The notes: generated by a model from the sequence alone, not told the origin. DNA of 64,000 bases from Christiangramia sabulilitoris (GCF_007050985.1 NZ_VHSF01000001.1:186001-250000), one strand, 5' to 3'. Counted from the first letter of the stretch, positions 1 to 9,847 are shown. A program made the numbers and translations.

Positions 1-1
1 A

Positions 2-283
2 AGAGAAGGACAGGCAGGTTCTCATCAGAAAAAAGGCTGGGAAACCTTCACCGATAAGGTCATTAAAACTATTTCAGAAGAAAAAGAAAATGTAGTTTTC
101 ATGCTTTGGGGTGGTTACGCACAAAAGAAAGTAAAGCTTATTGATGATTCTAAACATTTGATATTGACCAGTGGTCACCCTTCACCTTTAAGTGCGAATA
201 GAGGTTATTGGTTCGGGAATAAACATTTTAGCAAAGCCAATGATTATCTGCAAAAAACTGGTAAAAAAGCCATCGACTGGTAA
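2..283 (+). CDS. ung: Uracil-DNA glycosylase, C-terminal part (cut by window edge)
   Basis: This is the last ~93 residues of a family 1 uracil-DNA glycosylase, which removes uracil from DNA at the start of base excision repair. The frame is open from the first base. Visible family landmarks are the VREGQ-like segment followed by GSHQKKGW, the [11 protein letters not shown] strand, and the HPSPLSA loop that holds the catalytic or leucine-intercalating region, followed by the C-terminal GNKHFSKAN motif. The start lies outside the window. A hairpin just downstream separates it from the convergent thrombospondin-repeat gene. Confidence 0.93.
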   Translation, partial: REGQAGSHQKKGWETFTDKVIKTISEEKENVVFMLWGGYAQKKVKLIDDSKHLILTSGHPSPLSANRGYWFGNKHFSKANDYLQKTGKKAIDW

Positions 284-290
284 AAATAAA

Positions 291-331
291 AGCTGCCTCA
301 AAACTTATAATTATTTAGTTCTGAAGCAGCT
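291..331. terminator. Bidirectional terminator between ung and the TSP3 gene
   Basis: An imperfect hairpin pairs AGCTGCCTCA with TGAAGCAGCT. On the minus strand the single mismatch becomes a G-U wobble and a T-rich tract follows, so it fits best as the end of the minus-strand gene, while also lying just after the ung stop. Confidence 0.55.
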
Positions 332-355
332 ATTTTAATACAATTAATCCACCTA

Positions 356-3300
356 CTAATTAACTATGAGCTTTTTAGAAGTCCTATCTACTTCGTTAGC
401 CAACTGAATTATATAGGTTCCTGCAGGCAAAGAAGTATTTAAGGTAATCCTTCCTGACTGGACTGGATCTACTCTTTGTTCATGCAACTGAATTCCAACC
501 ATATTGAAAACTTTAATTACTGAAGGCCGGTCAACATTCTCAAGTTGAACATTAACCTGTGAATCTGAAGGATTCGGACTCAAACTAATTTCCATACTTA
601 TCTCTTCCGGATATACGATACTGGCTGTATTCACATTATTACACGGACCTTCGCTATCCCCATGGGCCAAATGCCTGCTTAACTGTTTTGAAGAAACACA
701 TAAGGTGGTGAACCTACCATTATTCTCATGACAGATCACGATCTTATCTCCCCTGCAGTATGGATTCGGGTCGTTACAATCAGGGATTTTATCATTATCT
801 GTATCGATACTATCATCCAGACCATCACAGACATCTTCACAATCAACCACGCCATCCCCATCTGAATCTATCGAAACTCCAAAGGCATCCACGCTTCCCG
901 GACATGGGGAATTTTTCTCTAGGTCAATACATCCAGGCACATTATCACCGTCCCTGTCACTTGTGTCTTCGCGATTTTCACATCCACAAATTCCAGGATC
1001 TGTTTTTTGAGGATTTTGCGGACAGGCATCTAAACAGTCTGGAGTTCCATCGTTATCAGAATCCAGAAGATCGTCTGCCCCGGGACAAATATCCTCTGCA
1101 TCACAAACAGTATCTCCATCGGCATCAGGACAATCCTCACAGGCATCTCCAATACCATCTCCATTGCTATCTGCCTGGTCAGGATTAGAATTTTCCGGAC
1201 AGTTATCATTACAATCCAGCACACCATCACCATCGGAATCTATATCAGCTAAACCACAACCGCAGGCTCCTGGGGTAGTTTTATCTGCATCAGATGGACA
1301 TTCGTCAAGACAATCTGGAGTTCCATCATTATCAGCATCTGCCAGATCATTCCCACCGGGACAAATATCCTCTGCATCACAAACGGTATCTCCATCGGCA
1401 TCAGGACAATCCTCACAGGCATCTCCTATACCATCACCATTGCTATCTGCCTGGTCAGGATTAGAAGTTCCCGGACAGTTATCATTACAATCTGGTACGT
1501 TATCCCCGTCTGAATCTATATCGGCTACACCGCATCCACAAATTCCTGCTTCGGTTTTGTTAGCATCATCCGGGCAACCATCGTTACAATCTGGAGTGCC
1601 ATCACCGTCTGAATCTGTATCAGCGACACCACAACCACAGGTTCCGGGTTCAGTCTTATTAATATCATTCGGGCAGTTGTCGCAAAAATCTGGAGTTCCA
1701 TCATTATCAGCATCTGCCAGATCATTTCCTCCGGGGCAGATATCCTCTGCATCACATACGGTATCTCCATCGGCATCAGGACAATCCTCACAGGCATCTC
1801 CTATACCATTTCCATTGCTATCTGCCTGGTCAGGATTAGAAGTTCCCGGACAGTTATCATTACAATCTGGTACGTTATCCCCGTCTGAATCTATATCAGC
1901 TACACCACAACCACAGGTTCCTGCTTCGGTTTTGTTAGCATCATCCGGACAACTGTCGTTACAATCTGGAGTTCCATCGCCATCTGAATCTGTATCCGCG
2001 ACACCACAACCACAGGTTCCGGGTTCAGTCTTATTAATATCATTCGGGCAGTTGTCGCAAAAATCTGGAGTTCCATCATTATCAGCATCTGCCAGATCAT
2101 TTCCTCCGGGGCAGATATCCTCTGCATCACAAACGGTATCTCCATCGGCATCAGGACAATCCTCACAGGCATCTCCTATACCATCTCCATTGCTATCTGC
2201 CTGGTCAGGATTAGAAATTCCCGGACAGTTATCATTACAATCTGGTACGTTATCCCCATCTGAATCTGTATCAGCTATACCGCATCCGCAAATTCCGGGT
2301 TCAGTCTTATTAATATCATTCGGGCAGTTGTCGCAGAAATCGGGAGTTCCATCGTTATCGGCATCTGCCAGATCATTTCCACCGGGACAAATATCCTCTG
2401 CATCACATACGGTATCTCCATCGCCATCAGGACAATTACAGGCTTCGGTGGTAATAAAATCTCGATTTTCGCATATACCACCGGGTCCACTGGCCGCGAT
2501 AACGACTTCATACTGTCCGCTATCAAAGGGTCCATAAACTCTATTAAAAGTGTCTGTATTACCTCCAATCTCATATGGTATATTCAGAACCTGTTCAGCA
2601 GTGGCAGTATTAATAATACTAATTTCAAGTAATGTAAAATTCTGAAGTTCCAGAATATCTACTACTATACCTGAACCCTCAGGACAATAAAAATCACTGG
2701 AATCCAGGCTGTATACAAATGGTTGTGTACATTCTGCTGGTTGACAGGTGTCATCTGAAAGCCCATTACAGTTTTCATCAATACCATTCCCACATATTTC
2801 CTCGGCCCCGGGATAGATTAAAGCATTAGTGTCGTCACAATCATCACTATTTTGAACATAGCCAGGCCCTAAATCTGTTAAGCAAGAAGTTATAAAGTTT
2901 AAAGAACCGAATCCATCGCGATCTGCATCTATATAAAACAGATTTTGTTGAAAACCTTCATCAATGTTTCCATCGCAATTGTTATCTACTCTATCGCAAA
3001 TTTCTGTTGCTCCAGGGTTCACATTTGGATTATTATCATTGCAATCTACATCTGCAGTATAACCGTCAAAATCTGAATCAATTTCTGAACAGGCAGGAAT
3101 GACCGAAGTAACAATCTGATCCGGACATTGTATTCCATTAATAGTTCCCAAAAAAACTATTGTATAATCGCCTGGAGCTATATTTTCAAATACAAATACA
3201 AAACTATCAACTCCATTTGTTGAGATTCCTTGTGAATCTACTGGAAAACCTAGTTCAGTGGATTCTAATATAACTTCTACTTCATCATAAGATGAAATTT

Positions 3301-3442
3301 CTAATAATAGAACCTCGAGGGGTATTCCATTTGGACAGCTATCTGTATTGACAATCGGTATAATTTGTACAGGTGTACACTCCTGTGCATTAAAAGACCA
3401 TGCACAAAGTATAAAAACCAGTGAGAGTATAATATTTTTCAT
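356..3442 (-). CDS. Secreted Ca-binding protein with thrombospondin type 3 repeats and T9SS sorting domain
   Basis: A 1028-residue secreted protein. Residues 1-19 form a signal peptide. Residues ~123-232 carry two MopE-like putative metal-binding repeats (DxDxDG, DCND, NPGA-EICD, DNNCDG). From ~337 to ~870 run many thrombospondin type 3-like repeats rich in DxDxDG and CPD, expected to bind calcium and be held by disulfides. A VICH...HLAHGD segment at ~900-932 is a motif often seen in flavobacterial surface proteins. The last ~80 residues (SLSPNPS...AGTYIIQL) are a type A T9SS C-terminal sorting domain, implying export and surface attachment or release. The repeat core is encoded by near-identical DNA units. 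Function is unknown; an adhesive or structural role is inference. Confidence 0.85.
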   Translation of the reverse strand: MKNIILSLVFILCAWSFNAQECTPVQIIPIVNTDSCPNGIPLEVLLLEISSYDEVEVILESTELGFPVDSQGISTNGVDSFVFVFENIAPGDYTIVFLGTINGIQCPDQIVTSVIPACSEIDSDFDGYTADVDCNDNNPNVNPGATEICDRVDNNCDGNIDEGFQQNLFYIDADRDGFGSLNFITSCLTDLGPGYVQNSDDCDDTNALIYPGAEEICGNGIDENCNGLSDDTCQPAECTQPFVYSLDSSDFYCPEGSGIVVDILELQNFTLLEISIINTATAEQVLNIPYEIGGNTDTFNRVYGPFDSGQYEVVIAASGPGGICENRDFITTEACNCPDGDGDTVCDAEDICPGGNDLADADNDGTPDFCDNCPNDINKTEPGICGCGIADTDSDGDNVPDCNDNCPGISNPDQADSNGDGIGDACEDCPDADGDTVCDAEDICPGGNDLADADNDGTPDFCDNCPNDINKTEPGTCGCGVADTDSDGDGTPDCNDSCPDDANKTEAGTCGCGVADIDSDGDNVPDCNDNCPGTSNPDQADSNGNGIGDACEDCPDADGDTVCDAEDICPGGNDLADADNDGTPDFCDNCPNDINKTEPGTCGCGVADTDSDGDGTPDCNDGCPDDANKTEAGICGCGVADIDSDGDNVPDCNDNCPGTSNPDQADSNGDGIGDACEDCPDADGDTVCDAEDICPGGNDLADADNDGTPDCLDECPSDADKTTPGACGCGLADIDSDGDGVLDCNDNCPENSNPDQADSNGDGIGDACEDCPDADGDTVCDAEDICPGADDLLDSDNDGTPDCLDACPQNPQKTDPGICGCENREDTSDRDGDNVPGCIDLEKNSPCPGSVDAFGVSIDSDGDGVVDCEDVCDGLDDSIDTDNDKIPDCNDPNPYCRGDKIVICHENNGRFTTLCVSSKQLSRHLAHGDSEGPCNNVNTASIVYPEEISMEISLSPNPSDSQVNVQLENVDRPSVIKVFNMVGIQLHEQRVDPVQSGRITLNTSLPAGTYIIQLANEVDRTSKKLIVN
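1135..2436. repeat. In-frame tandem repeats of 375 bp and 276 bp in the TSP3 gene
   Basis: The landmark CCTCACAGGC occurs at 1411, 1786 and 2161, exactly 375 bp apart, and its shorter form at 1135, 276 bp before 1411. The difference of 99 bp equals one 33-residue module beginning DSDGDGTPDC. The order is therefore a short unit, two long units and a further short unit, all in frame. Near-identity at DNA level indicates recent duplication or homogenisation. Confidence 0.85.
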
Positions 3443-3838
3443 GATTCAATTCTTTAAATGACTAAATATCAGAGCAATATTTGTAGGAAAGAGGTAATCT
3501 CACACGATTATCCGGGCTAAAATTAAAAACAGGAGAGAAGGAAAGTTATCGCTGTGCTTTTAATGAATTCAACACATTTATTAAAACCACTTGAATGCCA
3601 GATTTCAGAGTCACTTTAAATCACCTTTTTTTAGTTCGATTTGACTGATGACTTTTTGATTTAATGTGATTTTCAAATGATATATTCCCGGTAGCAGATG
3701 ATCGATACTTATATAAATGCTCTTGGGTTCTTTTTTATTCTCTGATCTGGCATTCATTATGGTTTGATAAGTTTCCACAGGCAAAACTCTATAAAGGGAG
3801 TTTAGTAGTTAAACTGTGCCTGTGGAATTTATAAAGTA
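3443..3838. other. 396-bp intergenic stretch
   Basis: This stretch separates two minus-strand genes. The part next to 3442 is AT-rich 5' leader. The centre holds one short minus-strand reading frame (3611-3757), listed separately. I see no convincing promoter, RNA gene or mobile-element end. Confidence 0.4.
3611..3757 (-). CDS. Possible 48-residue small protein or gene remnant
   Basis: A short ATG-initiated frame whose translation looks protein-like: a Lys/Glu-rich start, then HLLPGIYHLKITLN and a charged tail ending GDLK. The L-PG-Y-L-I pattern resembles the C-terminal strands of T9SS sorting or Ig-like domains, so it may be the surviving tail of a decayed secreted protein. The frame is open upstream for about 18 more codons to a TAA, without an ATG. 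No signal peptide is visible. It could equally be chance. Confidence 0.25.
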   Translation of the reverse strand: MNARSENKKEPKSIYISIDHLLPGIYHLKITLNQKVISQIELKKGDLK

Positions 3839-4810
3839 TTATTCTGTTGGTACGCTAAACTCCACCAGCATTCCTTTTCCACTTGCATCAGGAACTTCAG
3901 CGATAAAAGCATAATTTCCAGGCTTGAGAACAGTATTTATATAGGCTTTGCTGCCTGCCTGCATATCCTGAACACCACCTAAAAAGGTAAATCCTTCCGG
4001 CCCTGGAGATTCAAATTCGCCCGGAGTTGACCATACCATCCATTCTTCCAATGCGCTAAGATTGGCACCAGGATCATCAATTCGCACCAAATTGAAATCA
4101 TGTCCCAGGAAATGCGAATAAACGCTTTGGTCAACGAAATTCACACCTATAGTATGTTTTCCCGGTCTGATATTTCCGGAAACGATTTCGATGCCGCTGG
4201 TACTACTAAGATTGATCTCTATATTAGCCTTTGGTTCTTTTATGCGGGTTTCTTCTGAAGTGACCACTACATCTGTAAGCATTCCTTTGTAAGAATGGAA
4301 TTCCCCATTTTGGTTTTTTACATAACATTCCATGACATATCTTCCAGGTTCAGCAAAATGAGTGGTCATAGCAGTTTCCCCTCCGGAAACAAAGCCAACT
4401 CCACCAGAATACACAACACCAGCAAACCATGCAGGTAAACTTCCAAATGCTGCAAATGCTGCTTCGAAATCTCCTTGTGCGATATAATTCATACCGTCCT
4501 GAAATGGCGGGATTATCTCAGCTTCCCAGTCTGCCACGGTTTTACCCTCAGGTAATTTTGCGAAAGTAAAAAAGTGTGTTCCGGGTGTTTGGTTATGATA
4601 CCTGAAGGTGGTCCAGCCTGAAGGGATTTCTTCCGGTAAATTAAAATTTAAGCCTATGGAATAGACATCTACGATATTCGCATCAGACCTGGCAGAAATA
4701 TCTGAAACTTCGATATTTTCAGAATTGATTATTTCTGATTCACATGAAATCATAAATAAAGTTACCAGAAGAATCGAAATAGTTTTAAAGAAAAATTTAA
4801 GTGTTTTCAT
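3839..4810 (-). CDS. Cupredoxin-like lipoprotein
   Basis: A 323-residue lipoprotein. A hydrophobic signal ends at Cys23 (MISCESE), so it is probably anchored in the membrane facing the periplasm or surface. Residues ~50-180 resemble a cupredoxin-like domain, ending in PGRYVMECYVKN...HSYKGM, where a Cys, a His and a Met are spaced as in type I copper ligands. A second similar half runs from ~195 to 320 and ends with KPGNYAFIAEV...GKGM but lacks the Cys, which suggests an internal duplication with one possibly metal-free copy. It sits next to an orphan hybrid sensor kinase, without any close pathway partner. Copper binding is inferred from residue pattern only. Confidence 0.55.
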   Translation of the reverse strand: MKTLKFFFKTISILLVTLFMISCESEIINSENIEVSDISARSDANIVDVYSIGLNFNLPEEIPSGWTTFRYHNQTPGTHFFTFAKLPEGKTVADWEAEIIPPFQDGMNYIAQGDFEAAFAAFGSLPAWFAGVVYSGGVGFVSGGETAMTTHFAEPGRYVMECYVKNQNGEFHSYKGMLTDVVVTSEETRIKEPKANIEINLSSTSGIEIVSGNIRPGKHTIGVNFVDQSVYSHFLGHDFNLVRIDDPGANLSALEEWMVWSTPGEFESPGPEGFTFLGGVQDMQAGSKAYINTVLKPGNYAFIAEVPDASGKGMLVEFSVPTE

Positions 4811-4940
4811 AATAAAGAAATTAAGATTATTGATTTGTTAGGTTAACTACTTTTGTGTTTACCCTAAAACTATAATCTTAATACCTTGAAGGATTGCACG
4901 TATGTTTCTATGTGTTGCACAGATGTTGCACTACCCGTAA

Positions 4941-7900
4941 TCACTCATTACGCAAGGCGGTAGGAGAGGAGTTGAATTCCTGTTTGAAGGATTTTATGAA
5001 GTAAGAAGGAGAATTAAAACCAACTTTATAGGCGATTTCAGATATATTTAAATCTGTTTTATGTAAATAATCTTTTGCGATTTTACATCTGAATGACCTG
5101 ATAAACTGGGTGGTACTTTTTCCTGTAAGGGCGGTCAATTTTCTATGAAGTTGTGTTCGGCTTATTCCCAATTTTTCAGATAAACTCGCGGCAGTGAGCG
5201 AAGTATCTGTTAAATGCACTTCAAGGGTAGTATAAATCTTCTTAAGGAATTCATGATCTACATTGGAGCAGGGTATCTCCTGAAATTTATAAGTTTCGGA
5301 AAATTTTTCCTGCAACCTTTTTTGTAATTCAAGAAGATTGAAAACTTTCAATTTCAATGCAGTTTCGCTGAATGGCTTGGTGATATAATCGTCTGCCCCT
5401 GATTTAAGACCTTCAATTTCATTAAAGTTTCCCGATTTTGCGGTAAGCAGGATCACCGGAATATGGCTGGTTAACTCATGGGATTTTATCTTATGGGTCA
5501 TTTCAATTCCATCCATTTCAGGCATCATCACATCACTAATAATTACATCTGGAATATATTTTCTGCTTTTTTCAATTCCCTCAATTCCGTTCGTAGCAGT
5601 TTTTAATAGATAATCCTCCTTAAAAATAGATTTTATGAACTTCAAAACATCCCTGTTATCTTCCACCACTAACAAAACCGGCTTATTTTCTAAACCATTT
5701 TTTGAAGTTTCTATTTTCGAATTAAAGGATTTCTTTAAATTATCCTTTTCTACCTCCACTAATTCCGAAGGATGGTAGGCCTCCAGATTTACAGGTAACG
5801 TAACCGTAAACTGTATTTGATCCTGATTAAGAAGGTTGGCTACAATAGTTCCATGAGACAGAAAACATAATTCCTTCACCAAGGCAAGACCGATACCTGA
5901 CCCAGGGTTTTGAGTATTTCCCTGATAATACCTTTTAAACAATTTAGGTAGATCCTCAGGACTTAGATCAACACCATTATTTACCACATTGATGACCAAT
6001 GAATTTGCTGAAGTTTGAATATCACATATTATTTCCCCATTCTCGGGAGTATATTTAATGGCATTTGCCAGTAAGTTAGTAATAACCTTTTCCAATATTT
6101 CCGTATCTATCCATACTTTTTCTTTAACTGAAATTTCAGATCTAAGTAATATGTTTTTTTCTTCGGCCTGATATTTAAAAAGGGAAATTAACTGCGATAA
6201 TAATGGTTTTATCGGCTGATTTTTCACCGATATTTTTAAGTTTCCGGTTTCGAGTTTCGAAAGATCCAGCAGTTGATCCACCAGGCTTAAGAGTCGGTCT
6301 GAATTTCGCTGAATAAGTTTCAAATTTTCCTTATGTTCCGGATCTAATCCTTCCTTGCTCAATTGCCTCGTTACCGGCCCGCTGATAAGGGTTAACGGAG
6401 TTCTGAATTCATGTGAAACATTGGTATAAAGCCTGTTTTTCAGGACATCGAGTTCCTTTAACCTTTCGGCTTCTTTGTGTTCTGCTTCTAATTCTGCCTT
6501 TAAAAGCCATCTTGCTTTTAAATACCGGTATATACCGGTTGAAATAAACACTGCCAGAATTATGTATATGATCCAGGCCAGGTTAGTGCCATACCATGGT
6601 TTTAGTATAATGAAACTAAAAGTAGCCGGGCTTTGGTCCCAAACCCCATCGTGGTTACTCGAAATAACCTGGAATTCATAGTCACCTGGAGGAAGATTGG
6701 TATATCTAACCGAATTATCAATCCCGCCGGAAGACCAGTTATTGTCATATCCGGTTAATCTATATCTATATTCGTTTTTTTCAGGATGAGAAAAATGTAA
6801 ACTATTAAATTCAAAAGAAAAGGTGTTGTTTGAATGCTTAAAGCTTTTATCCCTATTATCTCCTAATGCTTCTGAAAACAAGTAAACCTGGGATATCACA
6901 GTTTCTGGCGGAAATGGATTTTTTTTGATATCATCCGGATGAAACCAGTTAATACCTTTCTCTCCTCCAAAAAAAAGAATGCCACTTTTGAAATCCTTAA
7001 TACGGGCTTTTGAATTAAATTCCAGCGATTGTAACCCATCAGAAATATCAAAACTTTCTACCTCAGAGGATTTTGGATTAAACCGAATTAAACCTCTACT
7101 GGTGCCCATCCATAAAAAATCATTTCCCGGTAAAATGGAATAAATGGTATTCTCTAAAAATCCATTTTTTTTATTGTAGAAAACCTGTTTGTTATTGGCG
7201 GGATTATAATAGATGAGACCACTCGTACCTGTAGTTAACCAGATAGAATCATTTTTGGCTATGTAAATATCGGTGATCACGTCATTCCTGCCAATATCAG
7301 GATGATAAGTGGTTTTTCCGGTATCTATATTATAACTGATTAATCCTTCGTTAAAGGTTCCAAACCAGAGATTTTTTTGCTTATCCTCAGCAATGGAGAA
7401 CACAAAATTTTCGGAAACATCAGTCGGTTTATCAACTAATTCCTTCCATGAAATAATTTCAGAGTCTTTATATAGAAGCATTTCTTTGGTCGTAAGAAAC
7501 CAGATAGCACCGTTGGAATCCTGATAGATATCCTTTACAGTACCAGCTTCCTGAAATTTTGGGTTTGAAGTTAGATCCAGATCGCGAAAATTACCGGCTC
7601 TATCTACAATCTGAATTTTTTCGTCAAGATTGTATAACCACATTTCACCATTGATATTTTTCACAAGAAATGTGCGATCTGTCAATAGTTCCGAATTCTT
7701 ACTGGTATAATGCTGATAGGTAGCATTTTTAAGGTCAAGTTTCAGAACACCATTCATTAAAGTTCCTAACCATACATTACCTTCATCATCTAAATCTATG
7801 GATCTTATAATAGAAATATCAGTCTCTTCCAGTTCGTTTGAAGTAAGCCGATTAAATTTTAAAAGATACTCATCAAAAAAGCTCGCGCCATTAACGGTTG

Positions 7901-8849
7901 AAATCCAGATCCTTTTATGCCTGTCCTCGTAAATGGAGTGCACGACATTGTTGGCAATAGAGTACTGGTTATCAGGATCAGATATTAAATGCCGTATTGT
8001 TTCTTTCTCAAAATCAATCTGAAAGACTCCCTCTCCAAAGGTGGCAACCCACAAACGGTCCCGACTATCAAAGAATAGGTAGCTTATATACAGGTCATTT
8101 CTAAACCTGTTATTTTTAAAACCCTTAAAAATATTGAATCTTTGAAGTTGGTCATCAAAACTTAATAAACCCATTTTTTTTGTTCCCAACCATAATCCAT
8201 GTTTTTCAGAAGAATTAAGCATAGTGTATAAAGAATCGATGCCAGGTGGGGTAATCAACGGTTTCAGATCATTATTTTGAGGTAATTCATAGACTCCGTG
8301 ATAGGTGTTCGTATAAATTCGGCCATCATATTCCGTGATAGATTGAAAGTCTTCTTTTCGAAATTGTTCTGAAATTATGTGGAGCGTATCTTTTTTCGAA
8401 GGTTTAATATTATAAATACCATTTCCTGAAGTACCTATAAAAATGACTCCACCAGATGTTTCAGCGACACTTTTTGGTCTTTTTATATTCTTGAGGCTAA
8501 CGATGGAATCTTTTTCAAAGTTGAATCTGGCCAATTCATTATCGCTTGAGAGGATCCATAGGTTACCACTGCTATCTGTAAAAAGTTTCTGGTCACGAAT
8601 AAACATATCTGCAGTACTCCGCAGAGATTTCTCATATAGTGAAAAAGTTTCACCATTATATTTATTTATTCCACTTGCATTAGCAAACCATAAATAACCA
8701 GTACTATCCTGGACAATAAAATCTACCTCATTTTGAGACAGACCGTCTTGAGAATTTAATGTGTTAAAATAGATTCTATCAGAACCAACTTGCCCGTATA
8801 GGAAAACGGGTAAAAAAGCTAAAAGGTATAATATAGATTTATACACCAA
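4941..8849 (-). CDS. Hybrid two-component regulator (sensor kinase / receiver / AraC HTH)
   Basis: A 1302-residue one-protein phosphorelay of the HTCS type. After a signal peptide, residues ~25-680 form a periplasmic double-propeller of repeated NLWIGT-like Reg_prop motifs, followed by a Y_Y_Y domain (~686-743) and a membrane helix (~750-770). The cytosolic part has HisKA with VSHEFRTPL (~810), a HATPase with NAIKYTP (~925) and GSGIGLALV (~985), a receiver with phospho-acceptor SDVMMPEMDG (~1103) and a C-terminal AraC HTH (~1215-1290). There is no ATG at the start: the frame opens with TTG at 8849 followed directly by GTG at 8846. HTCS proteins usually control neighbouring polysaccharide-utilisation loci; none is present here. 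Confidence 0.92.
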   Translation of the reverse strand: MVYKSILYLLAFLPVFLYGQVGSDRIYFNTLNSQDGLSQNEVDFIVQDSTGYLWFANASGINKYNGETFSLYEKSLRSTADMFIRDQKLFTDSSGNLWILSSDNELARFNFEKDSIVSLKNIKRPKSVAETSGGVIFIGTSGNGIYNIKPSKKDTLHIISEQFRKEDFQSITEYDGRIYTNTYHGVYELPQNNDLKPLITPPGIDSLYTMLNSSEKHGLWLGTKKMGLLSFDDQLQRFNIFKGFKNNRFRNDLYISYLFFDSRDRLWVATFGEGVFQIDFEKETIRHLISDPDNQYSIANNVVHSIYEDRHKRIWISTVNGASFFDEYLLKFNRLTSNELEETDISIIRSIDLDDEGNVWLGTLMNGVLKLDLKNATYQHYTSKNSELLTDRTFLVKNINGEMWLYNLDEKIQIVDRAGNFRDLDLTSNPKFQEAGTVKDIYQDSNGAIWFLTTKEMLLYKDSEIISWKELVDKPTDVSENFVFSIAEDKQKNLWFGTFNEGLISYNIDTGKTTYHPDIGRNDVITDIYIAKNDSIWLTTGTSGLIYYNPANNKQVFYNKKNGFLENTIYSILPGNDFLWMGTSRGLIRFNPKSSEVESFDISDGLQSLEFNSKARIKDFKSGILFFGGEKGINWFHPDDIKKNPFPPETVISQVYLFSEALGDNRDKSFKHSNNTFSFEFNSLHFSHPEKNEYRYRLTGYDNNWSSGGIDNSVRYTNLPPGDYEFQVISSNHDGVWDQSPATFSFIILKPWYGTNLAWIIYIILAVFISTGIYRYLKARWLLKAELEAEHKEAERLKELDVLKNRLYTNVSHEFRTPLTLISGPVTRQLSKEGLDPEHKENLKLIQRNSDRLLSLVDQLLDLSKLETGNLKISVKNQPIKPLLSQLISLFKYQAEEKNILLRSEISVKEKVWIDTEILEKVITNLLANAIKYTPENGEIICDIQTSANSLVINVVNNGVDLSPEDLPKLFKRYYQGNTQNPGSGIGLALVKELCFLSHGTIVANLLNQDQIQFTVTLPVNLEAYHPSELVEVEKDNLKKSFNSKIETSKNGLENKPVLLVVEDNRDVLKFIKSIFKEDYLLKTATNGIEGIEKSRKYIPDVIISDVMMPEMDGIEMTHKIKSHELTSHIPVILLTAKSGNFNEIEGLKSGADDYITKPFSETALKLKVFNLLELQKRLQEKFSETYKFQEIPCSNVDHEFLKKIYTTLEVHLTDTSLTAASLSEKLGISRTQLHRKLTALTGKSTTQFIRSFRCKIAKDYLHKTDLNISEIAYKVGFNSPSYFIKSFKQEFNSSPTALRNE

Positions 8850-9041
8850 AAAAGATTTGATATAGTTAATTAGTTAAAGGTCAATTAAATATAATCAAAA
8901 AAGCACTGTGAATCTAAACCGGAAATTTATAATATGATGAGTTGAGCTAACCAATTAAAATTTGTAAAAACCTGAATAAGCTGCCTTAAATTCAGAATTA
9001 TCTACAACCTATTCGTAAGGCTAATGAATACATGTAAAAAA

Positions 9042-9071
9042 GAAAGCCGGCAAAATCATTTGCCGGCTTTC
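9042..9071 (-). terminator. Terminator after the beta-barrel gene
   Basis: A perfect 13-bp stem (GAAAGCCGGCAAA pairing with its complement) closes a 4-base loop, 20 bases past the minus-strand stop at 9091. A T-rich run follows on the minus strand. Confidence 0.85.
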
Positions 9072-9090
9072 ATAATAAGGTGATCTTACT

Positions 9091-9660
9091 TTAAAACCTG
9101 TATCCAAGATTTACCATAAACTGGCCAACTATGGTGGGTGAGTTATCACTGAGTAAATTTCTGCCTATACCTGCATTCAGATCCAGAAGGAAACCGCCCT
9201 GGGATACAAATTTACCTCCCAGACCAAATCCGATAGCAAAATCGGTGTAATTTTCGGTTTCATATACATATTCCCCAGATGGTTCACTGAAGTAATAATC
9301 GATATCATATTCCCCATTGGAAAGCATCCCGAATCCATTCACATAAAAGCCACGGGCATATGTAGAACTAAAGAAATGTTTATACTTTCCTGTTAAAGAT
9401 GTATTTTTAAAAAATCCATCACCGTAGTAATCATCATTATTAGGATATAGATATCCCTCGATAGCCCAAGTAGAATTTTCGTCTATCACTCTTTCGTAGG
9501 CAATATCGATGATACCAAAGGCCACAAGATTAAATGCATTTATACTTAATTCATTTTTATTGATGTCTCTGCTATCGGGAACAGATTCTTCAGTAGTTTC
9601 CTGAGCATTAGACAAAGAAGTTGCGAAAAGCAGGATACCTGCCAGAAATAGGTTTTTCAT
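9091..9660 (-). CDS. Small outer-membrane beta-barrel protein (DUF3575-like)
   Basis: A 189-residue exported protein with a signal peptide ending at ~19 (SLSNAQ). The mature part shows alternating hydrophobic strands and ends in NLGYRF, with the terminal aromatic typical of outer-membrane barrels. Length and the NAFNLVAFG...IAYERV opening resemble the DUF3575 group of Bacteroidota. It is monocistronic, with its own strong terminator. No enzymatic function can be read from it. Confidence 0.65.
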   Translation of the reverse strand: MKNLFLAGILLFATSLSNAQETTEESVPDSRDINKNELSINAFNLVAFGIIDIAYERVIDENSTWAIEGYLYPNNDDYYGDGFFKNTSLTGKYKHFFSSTYARGFYVNGFGMLSNGEYDIDYYFSEPSGEYVYETENYTDFAIGFGLGGKFVSQGGFLLDLNAGIGRNLLSDNSPTIVGQFMVNLGYRF

Positions 9661-9827
9661 TGATTTGGTTAGAATTTATTGAAATCGAAAGTAGAACTTT
9701 TTTCCTATTATCTCCAACCGTAATAAAGGATATGTTTGAATAATTGATTTAAAAATCTATAGCATCAAAAATATTTAAGGATTGGTAAGTGGCTAATACC
9801 TTATTTTTCAAAATATTGCATAATAAA

Positions 9828-9847
9828 GACCGGTATGTTTACCGGTC
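9828..9847 (-). terminator. Terminator after the ScyD/ScyE-like gene
   Basis: GACCGGTA and its exact complement flank a 4-base loop about 25 bases beyond the minus-strand stop at 9872. TTTATT follows on that strand. Confidence 0.7.

Noticed and set aside
1164-2537. Long plus-strand open frame (457 codons) opposite the TSP3 gene
   Set aside because: It is a shadow caused by the repeated DNA; its Ser/Pro/Gln-rich translation is the antisense of CPDxDGD repeats.
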